A DNA stretch of 41,517 nt from an uncultured Pirellula sp. (GTDB taxonomy: Bacteria > Planctomycetota > Planctomycetia > Pirellulales > Pirellulaceae): assembly GCA_903920425.1 (NCBI GenBank), contig CAIXME010000078.1:1-41517 (forward strand). Direction: 5' to 3'. The notes beneath the pieces were generated by a model that had not been told where the DNA came from, did not search any database, and saw nothing but the letters and a program-made list of their open reading frames with translations. The position numbers and the translations under genes are program-made. This document shows positions 10,168 through 17,847 of this stretch, one piece after another. The number at the start of each line of letters is the position of its first letter. The first letter of the stretch is position 1.

Positions 10168-11814
10168 ATGATTATTCTTCGAAAACTGTTTTTGTTAGTA
10201 GCTATCGTTCCATTATTGGAGCCAACTCTTTCGGCGCAGGAAAATCGCGCTGGCGAGATGGCTGGCTACCTCATTATTCCCAACAAGCGTGTGCCAGAGT
10301 CGTTTGATGCAGGGTTTTCGATGTATGTGGGTGTGTGGCCTTTGCTGCAGCGGTATCCAGGTCAGAGCTTTCAGTCCGGATTGCCTGGTACTTGGATGTT
10401 TGCAAAACCACCAGGTGCGAAGATAAAGGATTTGTATTCAGACATCGAAGGTGGTCTAGGCTGGTGGCGCGACACCGAGTACGCCACGGAGACGCCCAAG
10501 TTCATTATGGGTGGTGTGGCTCCTAATTTTTCCGAGTGGTCCAACGGTCCGGGTGCGGGGAAAAATCGTGACTGGTCAGAATCGATGGGCAAGTATGGCG
10601 TGGCGCAGTTGAGTCCATGGTTGCTATGGCCGCCCGATGGATTGAATCTCAAGCAAGGTATGCAGGGGGAGTGGCTGGGCTATGGTTATCTTCCGTTGCC
10701 GCTCACCGATGAGAAGACCACAACAAATGGCAAAGAAGTCCCAACTGGAAATCAGTGCTGGACCTTGTTTTTGAACTCAAAGAATTTCAAAGGGCCCGTT
10801 GCCTTTTTTACTCCTTATTTTTGGTCCAAGTCTGCGATAGAAAAAGAACCATTCGTTGGGCAGTTGCTCGATAGTCGGCCGTCGGATCCAAACCGTGCCT
10901 TGCAGATGGAAACGCAGCACATCCCATGCGTGCTTGCTCAAGCGAACAATGGTGATACCTACGCGCGTGTAACGCCAGTTCAATTTCCCTGTGATCAGAA
11001 TGGCCAGTCATCGCTTGTGCACCAGGTAACGTCCTACAACCGAAAAGCATTGTGGGACGGGGTTCAAGGTTGGTTCTCTGGAGGAACTGATTGCGATGGC
11101 AGAATTGATGCAGATGCTTCGGTCGTGCACACCTTCGGCGAAGGTGGATATGCAACTTGGCAAATTTACCCCGAAGGAACTAGGAGTAAAGAAGATAAGA
11201 TGAAAGTAGATTGGAACAAGTTTGGCACACCGGCCATCCAGGGTTCCAATACCTTTGGATATCGTTGGAACGAAGACTGGATCAAGACTGAGGAATCAAA
11301 AGAAAGAAAGCTAGTCGTCTTGCCCGAGTTCTATCGGTTGGACAAGACGGACGGTGCAAAGCCTGTTTGGATTCCGATTCGTGCCGACGAAGTCCCCGCT
11401 GAGACCGGCCTAGCGAGCGTCAGCTTCCCACCTCGTCGCAACAAATCCCCCAAAACGTATTCCACACCCGACCAACCGGATAGCAGTTGGATGACGCCTG
11501 GTCCAAAAGCAGGGCCGTTCACCGTCGAACTGGGAGATGGAAGCGAGTTGACGTATAGCTGGTATCGTTTTGCAGACCAGCCCGCTTTGTTAAACGCGGA
11601 TTTGTCCGCCGACGAACGCGAACAATTGCAAAAACGAGTAGAGAAGTTACATGCTCGATGGGGCAAGGATCGCGATTATTTGCCACCACCTGCTTCTGGT
11701 GAGCTTGCAGAAATCGATCCTGCGTTGGTTGTTGCTCCACCACCAGGTTTCGAAATCGGCTACGTACCGATCGTCACTCGACAACAGCCGGGCAAGGGCT
11801 ATCCAAAAAAGTAA
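10168..11814 (+). CDS. Secreted hypothetical protein
   Basis: Long ORF. ATG at 10168 precedes signal peptide MIILRKLFLLVAIVPLLEPTLSAQ. No family recognised. Confidence 0.8.
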   Translation: MIILRKLFLLVAIVPLLEPTLSAQENRAGEMAGYLIIPNKRVPESFDAGFSMYVGVWPLLQRYPGQSFQSGLPGTWMFAKPPGAKIKDLYSDIEGGLGWWRDTEYATETPKFIMGGVAPNFSEWSNGPGAGKNRDWSESMGKYGVAQLSPWLLWPPDGLNLKQGMQGEWLGYGYLPLPLTDEKTTTNGKEVPTGNQCWTLFLNSKNFKGPVAFFTPYFWSKSAIEKEPFVGQLLDSRPSDPNRALQMETQHIPCVLAQANNGDTYARVTPVQFPCDQNGQSSLVHQVTSYNRKALWDGVQGWFSGGTDCDGRIDADASVVHTFGEGGYATWQIYPEGTRSKEDKMKVDWNKFGTPAIQGSNTFGYRWNEDWIKTEESKERKLVVLPEFYRLDKTDGAKPVWIPIRADEVPAETGLASVSFPPRRNKSPKTYSTPDQPDSSWMTPGPKAGPFTVELGDGSELTYSWYRFADQPALLNADLSADEREQLQKRVEKLHARWGKDRDYLPPPASGELAEIDPALVVAPPPGFEIGYVPIVTRQQPGKGYPKK

Positions 11815-11883
11815 CCAACAAGCTTCGATCGCACCCGCTACTTGGGACAGGTCTGCGTTGCGTTCTCGTGACGCAACAAGGCG

Positions 11884-12654
11884 TTACTCGCTATCGCTCT
11901 CTTTCTCGAGTGGTGCAACAAAGTTATGCCATTGGTAACCATCCGGTAGTGTTTCGGATGCAGCAAACTCTAGATGCAAGATTCGACGATGCAGGAGCGT
12001 GTTCGGGCTTGATGAGCCACTGGCGTGCGTTATCAAAGGTCGCATGACCAGAACGTCTCCTGGCTTTGCGTGGATCGTCACTTCCCGATCTGCGCCTACG
12101 CCGATACTGTCGCTATCAACATGAGAACCAGGAATCACGCGCAAGGGGCCGTTTTCATCCGTCACTGGATCCAAGTGGATACGCAATGTTAGCATCTGTT
12201 GCAGAAGGGAATCGCAGGCGATCATGTGGGGAACGCCGGCTTTTACGGTCGGTCGCGAGAGCCATGGAGAGGGCGATCCCGCTAGATGTTCCTTGACCGC
12301 AATCGAAGTGTCCTTGTGCCACGGCAGACTCCACGTGCGCTCGGGAGGCTTGTCGAAAAACAAAGCCCGCACCAGTCCAAAGCCAGGACCAAGTTCGGTA
12401 AAGAGCAGGGACAAGAGTACATCGACTTGCCAAACGGTAGTGACCTCTGGTACGGACTCAATGAGATTCCTGGCTGCGTAAATGTGCCCTCGGCTCGAAC
12501 GGGCTCGAACGCTTGGTGAATCGTCGTCGAAGGTTTCATCAAAAACGGTCAAAAGTCGTTCCACCATCTCTGTTGAAATAGCGCTTGGGAGTACGAAAAA
12601 TCCATCGCGTTGTAGATTCCATCCCGTGGTTGTCATCGTTGTATCCTGTTGCAT
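11884..12654 (-). CDS. Phytanoyl-CoA dioxygenase (PhyH) family protein
   Basis: GWNLQRDGFFVLPSAIS, LPWHKDTSIAV (HxD), TLRIHLDPVTDENGPLRVIPGSHVDS, GDVLVMRPLITHASGSS (distal His). Confidence 0.9.
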   Translation of the reverse strand: MQQDTTMTTTGWNLQRDGFFVLPSAISTEMVERLLTVFDETFDDDSPSVRARSSRGHIYAARNLIESVPEVTTVWQVDVLLSLLFTELGPGFGLVRALFFDKPPERTWSLPWHKDTSIAVKEHLAGSPSPWLSRPTVKAGVPHMIACDSLLQQMLTLRIHLDPVTDENGPLRVIPGSHVDSDSIGVGADREVTIHAKPGDVLVMRPLITHASGSSSPNTLLHRRILHLEFAASETLPDGYQWHNFVAPLEKESDSE

Positions 12655-12693
12655 TGGCTAACTGCTTTGCATTGTGAATCTGACAAAAGCAAA

Positions 12694-13926
12694 TTATCTA
12701 GAGGGCCACTTCCAACCGTACTGGCTCAGCAAATCGCCATCTTGGAGCACCGTCGCTCCTTCGTCTTTTTCTAGCTTTATCGGGATGCATCGATCGTCTT
12801 GTTCCAATTCTCGGACCAGGATCGGGTTGTGGCTGACGACAATCACTTGGCTGTTCTCTGCTGCCAATTGGATCAGTCTGGCCAAGGCTGGGAGCAAGTC
12901 GGGATGGAGGCTATTCTCAGGTTCGTTGAGTACCATTAACTCGGGCGGTCTGGGAGTTAGCATCGCCGCAACGAGCAGCAAGAATCGTAAAGTGCCATCG
13001 GACAATTCTGAGGCGGTAAGCACACGCAGGATTCCTGGTTGATCCAAAGCGACTTGCATAACCGAGTCGCCCGTTTCAATTCGAATTCTCGAGCCGGGAA
13101 AGGCGTCATCGATGGTTCGGTAAAGTCCATCGTGATCTCCAATCTCAATAATCGTTTGTAGCGCTGCGGCCATATCGCTACCATCTCCCGACATGACTGG
13201 TGTAAACGAAGCGATCGAAGGTCGACGTGCGGGGGCTTTGCTATCGACACGAAACGTATCATAGAATCGCCAAGTCCGCAGGCTTTCACGGAGCACGATC
13301 AGCTCGGGTGCATTAAACGGATCGGCGTAGTCGGACAACATGCTGGCATGCCGTGACAGTGAGAGATCCACTTCTGTCCATCTTCCACCAGCAGCCCGCG
13401 TGCGCAGCGTCGAATTACGTCGGTCTGCGCACAACGATTTCGAATCCATCACTGGGCCGTTCCAGACGCATTCGCGTTTCATCTCGGGATCCAAAGAGAA
13501 TGCGGAACTGGAGGGGATTGGCAGGCCGAGGTCCAGGCAATAAGTGAACGAATGCGAAGAGAACCCCAGTCGCAAACTGACGGGCTCTTTACCATTCGAA
13601 CGCTGGCCTGCCCATCTTACTGAGCTGAAGCCCCCTTCACGTGCAAGCGATTCTGCGAGACGCCCTGCAGCCGCATCCGCAATCAATTTGAGGGCTCGGT
13701 AAACGTTGGATTTACCTGAACCATTCGCGCCAGTCACGATATTGAGCTGCCCGAGCCGCAACAGGATCGACTTTATCGAACGATATCCGGAAATAGCGAT
13801 TTGATCGATCAAGGTTCTTAGGGTTCTGTGCGTAATGGGCGCTGATGCATTGAGAAGCTGCAGTTCCGGCCAATTATAACCGTTTCGATTCCGCATGGCC
13901 CCACTCAACCTTAACCTGGCATACAT
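12694..13926 (-). CDS. AAA-family ATPase (RecF/SMC-like, COG4637-like)
   Basis: Walker A GANGSGKSN; signature LSDGTLRFLLLVAAML; Walker B LMVLNEPENSLHPDLLPAL; switch VIVVSHNPIL. Confidence 0.9.
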   Translation of the reverse strand: MYARLRLSGAMRNRNGYNWPELQLLNASAPITHRTLRTLIDQIAISGYRSIKSILLRLGQLNIVTGANGSGKSNVYRALKLIADAAAGRLAESLAREGGFSSVRWAGQRSNGKEPVSLRLGFSSHSFTYCLDLGLPIPSSSAFSLDPEMKRECVWNGPVMDSKSLCADRRNSTLRTRAAGGRWTEVDLSLSRHASMLSDYADPFNAPELIVLRESLRTWRFYDTFRVDSKAPARRPSIASFTPVMSGDGSDMAAALQTIIEIGDHDGLYRTIDDAFPGSRIRIETGDSVMQVALDQPGILRVLTASELSDGTLRFLLLVAAMLTPRPPELMVLNEPENSLHPDLLPALARLIQLAAENSQVIVVSHNPILVRELEQDDRCIPIKLEKDEGATVLQDGDLLSQYGWKWPSR

Positions 13927-14273
13927 GAAGATGGCCGACGGAAGGCGGCTTGTTTTATTGTTTTAACGAGGGTTGGGCATTGAGCGGCGGGGATTGTTGC
14001 AAATCGCAACACCGGGTTGTTTTCGAACATCTGGTATTCTCGTTTCATCGCAATGAAACATGAATTGCGGACAGAAAAGGCGTGCGTAGGAGCAAGGAAA
14101 ATGCGACTTGATCGCAATTACTAAGATGTTGGATTGCCTTCGCTTTGTTCTGTTGGCATAGGGTTTGCTTGTCGGGTTGGTATCGCGCGCTGCTGGAAAA
14201 ACAGAGCTCTGTCTCAATAGATGCCGCTGCGTCAGATGGTTATCAAATTGGCGATGAACCCATTGGATTAGAA

Positions 14274-15896
14274 ATGAAGAGCATGATGAAATCGAATCGT
14301 CTTTGGATTGGATGTTGGGTCTTGGGATTCGCATGCGCGAATGATGGGCTGTTCCATTATGGTTATGCACAGGGCCCGAAGCCTGGTCCTGCGATCACTG
14401 CAGCCAACACCGCAGATCCGAGTCTCCTCGCTGCTGTCACCATTTCGGATGAACCACGATACATCGATCCCATCGCGCTAGTACCGGAGGTGTTGAGAGC
14501 GAAAGTGACTCATACCTTCCAAGAGGTTCCGCTAAACGAAGTTGCGGCATGGATTCAAACAGAGACCGGCCTGAATGTTGTCCTCGACGAGCGGGCCTTG
14601 GACGAGCAAGGTGTTCTGCCCAGCGAACCACTGAGTGAATCGCTAACCAATGTCCCTTTGTATCAATTCCTAGATCGATTGGAACGGATAGGAGTAGACT
14701 GGAGTTTTGACGCAGGATTGGTAACCCTACAACCTCCGCAGGCAAGCCTTCGGAATGTACAGTACAACATCGGGGACTTGCTCGATTTAGGGTTTAAGCC
14801 GGAGACCTTGATTTCTGCTCTGACCTCGACTGTTGAGTCGAATTCGTGGGTGGAAAGCGGCGGAGTGTGCACAGCAGTACTTCTCGGAGATGTCTTGTTT
14901 GTTAGACAAGTCCCCCGAACCCATCGTCGCGTTGTTGCGTTCCTCGAAGCGCTTCGCCATCCATCTCGACGAACATGGATCGATGAGCCAAAGGAGCATG
15001 CAATCGTGGTTTCCACGCTGGAAACAGAGGCGAGTGTTCTGTTCAAAGGAACATCATTGTCGCAAGCCATCCAGTCGCTTGCTGATCAATATAAATTAAA
15101 CATCCGTTTGGATCGGGTGGCGCTTCGCAAGGCTAGGATCTCGGAGCGTTTGCCAATATCCATCGATATCCGTAAACAATCGATTCGAACCATTTTACAA
15201 GTATTGACGACGCAGCATCATTTGGCTTGGTTCTATCGAGATGGTGTCCTTTGGGTCACAACGCAGGAAGAGGCAGCGGGGAAAGCAAAAATCGCGGTTT
15301 TCGACGTGCGCGATCTGTGTAGAAACATGTCCGATTGCCGCAAATTGCAGAATGCGATCGAGCAACAATCAAAACCCGATAGTTGGCAGTCGGCTGGCGG
15401 AACGTCTGTCATTTCCTTTCCAACTTCCGGAATCATGGTAGTGACCCAAACGGAGCCAATCATGGATGAGGTATTGAATTTGTTGGAGAACTACCGGTCA
15501 GCCCTTAAGAACTCCAAGAGACGGATATCCCAAGACGTGGATCCCGAGGGTTATGAAACCAAGTACTACAGGTTGCCAACGGTAATCGCCGTGGATCTTC
15601 AAAGCGTGCTTCCGGAACTCGTCGCGAAAGAGAGCTGGTCTGACACCGGAATCGAAGGGGCGTTGGGAACCATCCAGATATGCCGCTCCAAAAGCGAGTT
15701 ACGAAATGGCCCAGACAAAGCAGCCCCTCCGGCGTTAGAATCCTTTTCGGTGCTCATCATTCATCAGAAGCGTAGGATTCACACCGAAATCTTGGATGTG
15801 ATACGCAAGATTGAAGAAGGGAATACGCAGCCAGTGGTTCAAATGGGCGCTGGGATGGGTGGCATGGGCGGTGTTGGCATGGGAGGCATGTTCTAG
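14274..15896 (+). CDS. Secreted protein with tandem STN/secretin-N-like modules and a Gly/Met-rich tail
   Basis: Two related modules (VPLNEVAAWIQTETGLNVVLDERAL and TSLSQAIQSLADQYKLNIRLDRVAL) and repeated DLL..SW..GG..VLxVxQ...H..V..LLE modules. C-terminus GAGMGGMGGVGMGGMF. Confidence 0.75.
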   Translation: MKSMMKSNRLWIGCWVLGFACANDGLFHYGYAQGPKPGPAITAANTADPSLLAAVTISDEPRYIDPIALVPEVLRAKVTHTFQEVPLNEVAAWIQTETGLNVVLDERALDEQGVLPSEPLSESLTNVPLYQFLDRLERIGVDWSFDAGLVTLQPPQASLRNVQYNIGDLLDLGFKPETLISALTSTVESNSWVESGGVCTAVLLGDVLFVRQVPRTHRRVVAFLEALRHPSRRTWIDEPKEHAIVVSTLETEASVLFKGTSLSQAIQSLADQYKLNIRLDRVALRKARISERLPISIDIRKQSIRTILQVLTTQHHLAWFYRDGVLWVTTQEEAAGKAKIAVFDVRDLCRNMSDCRKLQNAIEQQSKPDSWQSAGGTSVISFPTSGIMVVTQTEPIMDEVLNLLENYRSALKNSKRRISQDVDPEGYETKYYRLPTVIAVDLQSVLPELVAKESWSDTGIEGALGTIQICRSKSELRNGPDKAAPPALESFSVLIIHQKRRIHTEILDVIRKIEEGNTQPVVQMGAGMGGMGGVGMGGMF

Positions 15897-15933
15897 TTTC
15901 AATCGACCATGATTGCCCTAGAGACCAGAACAA

Positions 15934-16785
15934 TCAGAATCCGTTTTCTCGCAATCGCGCTTGCCGCTCTTGTTCTTCTTGGTAAGCGACGTCGATCAAA
16001 TGCAAAACGGTATCGACATCAGCAGCCTCTGTCGGGAACTCAAAATGCCCTGTTAGTTTCAGGTCGGGACGGAGCTCATTCTTTTCAAACAACTCCCAAA
16101 TTTCTTCCGCGTAATGAGTGCCCATTAGCTCAGGCGCAAATCGTGCGTAGTACTGAGTCATGTTTTCGACATCGCGTTTCAGCATGCTCTTTGCGCTATT
16201 GTTGGCCGCTGCATTGACGACTTGAGGCAGGTCAATAATCACAGGTCCTTTTGCATCTTGAAGAACGTTGAATTCCGAGAGATCGCCGTGGATAAGACCA
16301 ACACACATCATTCGCAACACAAAGTTCATGACCGTAGCGTGATCCCGTATCGCCTCATCTGGAGATAACGTGATGTCATTTAGTCTGGGCGCGACGTCGC
16401 CATCGGCTCCGGTGATCAGTTCCATCAGCAGTACCCCACCGTACAGACCATACGCTTTGGGGACTCGCACACCAGCCGCAGCTAAGCGTGTCAATGCGTC
16501 TACTTCTGCCCGCTGCCAAACCACCTCCTGTTGGTCCCTGCCGAATTTAGATCGATTCTCCATGGCCCTTTGTCGGCGTCCATTACGAATTTTGCGGCCT
16601 TCCTGATACTGGACCGCTTTCTTGAAGCTGCGATCGGCGACGTCTTTGTACACCTTAGCGCAGCAAATCTCCTGGCCGCAACGCACTAAGAACACTTGAG
16701 CTTCTTTCCCACTCATCAACGAACGAATGACTTCGTCCACCAAACCGTCATCGATCAACGGTTGAATACTCTTGGGAACTTTCAA
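15934..16785 (-). CDS. RIO-family serine protein kinase
   Basis: SGKEAQVFLV...CAKVYKDVADRSFKKAVQYQEGR; VLLMELITGADGD hinge; LIHGDLSEFNVL catalytic loop; VIIDLPQVV (D of the metal-binding loop). Confidence 0.9.
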   Translation of the reverse strand: MKVPKSIQPLIDDGLVDEVIRSLMSGKEAQVFLVRCGQEICCAKVYKDVADRSFKKAVQYQEGRKIRNGRRQRAMENRSKFGRDQQEVVWQRAEVDALTRLAAAGVRVPKAYGLYGGVLLMELITGADGDVAPRLNDITLSPDEAIRDHATVMNFVLRMMCVGLIHGDLSEFNVLQDAKGPVIIDLPQVVNAAANNSAKSMLKRDVENMTQYYARFAPELMGTHYAEEIWELFEKNELRPDLKLTGHFEFPTEAADVDTVLHLIDVAYQEEQERQARLRENGF

Positions 16786-17253
16786 GACATAGCTTCTTTT
16801 GTGTTATGGGAAATTCTAAGGAACTGAACTATACCATTTGGGGGGCGTTGCGGTTATGCCAAGATTCGTTGTTCTGCGTTTAAGTAGAAGTATAGGCACT
16901 TCGCCAACGGTGCAGGAATCAACTATTGCCTTTGCTGTAGCTAAATGAAGAACTCAATGATCGTTTCGTGAAAGGAATCGAACGCCGGCCAGATCCAAAC
17001 GGTCCTGCGCTGAAGAACTCCACAGCAAGGTTTTTTTACCGACACTTTGTATCGAGGCGAATTTACAGTCCCGATTGCCAGTGGCATTGGTACTTTCGGG
17101 TCAATGCCATAAAAGTGCGTCGCATTCTGGGGCTCGCGATCGCCGGGCATGAAAATGGCGGAAAGCTTGCTCAGAGATAAAATTCGGCGTCTTTTTTGGG
17201 ATTCGTGTCAGACTGCGAGTTCAAGTAGAGTTTAGTCCTGTGGAGACCCAATT

Positions 17254-17847
17254 ATGACCGAATTTCCAGATACTCAATCCTTGCTGCTGGCGAATATCCA
17301 GTCTTTCGAAAATCGAGAGGCTTGGGAAGAGTTCGTACAGGTGTACCGTCCCGTAATCTACAGGATGGCGAGGCGACGTGGGATGCAGGACGCAGACGCA
17401 CAAGACCTTGCGCAGGACGTTTTGATACGGATTTCAAAGTCGATCGAAGGATGGGAGCGGCAGCATGGAATCCGGTTCCGTCACTGGCTGCGAAAGGTAG
17501 CCAGCAATGCGATCGTCACGGCGGTAACGAGGTCCAAGCCTCGTGATATCGTGCAAGGGTCGGCGGCTGAACCATTCTTAGATTCGGCTCTTGAAGAGTC
17601 TGCTGCAACCGATGAACTCCATGCAGAGTGTTTACGGGAACGTTATTTGCGCGCTGCAAACATGGTGAAGCTCGACGTTAGTCCCGATACCTGGTCTGCT
17701 TTCGAGCGGACTGTAATTCAAGGGGAGTCTTGTGAAGTAGCCGCTGAATTCCTCGGCAAGTCGATTGGCACCATCTATGCGGCTCGCAGTCGCATTCTAA
17801 AGCGATTACAAGCGGAAGTTCGACGACTGGAAGGTGACGTGCAATGA
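17254..17847 (+). CDS. ECF-like RNA polymerase sigma factor
   Basis: Region 2 AWEEFVQVYRPVIYRMARRRGMQDADAQDLAQDVLIRI...FRHWLRKVASNAIV; region 4 ESCEVAAEFLGKSIGTIYAARSRILKRLQ. Confidence 0.92.
   Translation: MTEFPDTQSLLLANIQSFENREAWEEFVQVYRPVIYRMARRRGMQDADAQDLAQDVLIRISKSIEGWERQHGIRFRHWLRKVASNAIVTAVTRSKPRDIVQGSAAEPFLDSALEESAATDELHAECLRERYLRAANMVKLDVSPDTWSAFERTVIQGESCEVAAEFLGKSIGTIYAARSRILKRLQAEVRRLEGDVQ

Noticed and set aside
16941-17150. Minus-strand 69-aa ORF in the gap between RIO kinase and the sigma gene
   Set aside because: Short, no recognised motif, no RBS evidence; treated as non-coding promoter region.
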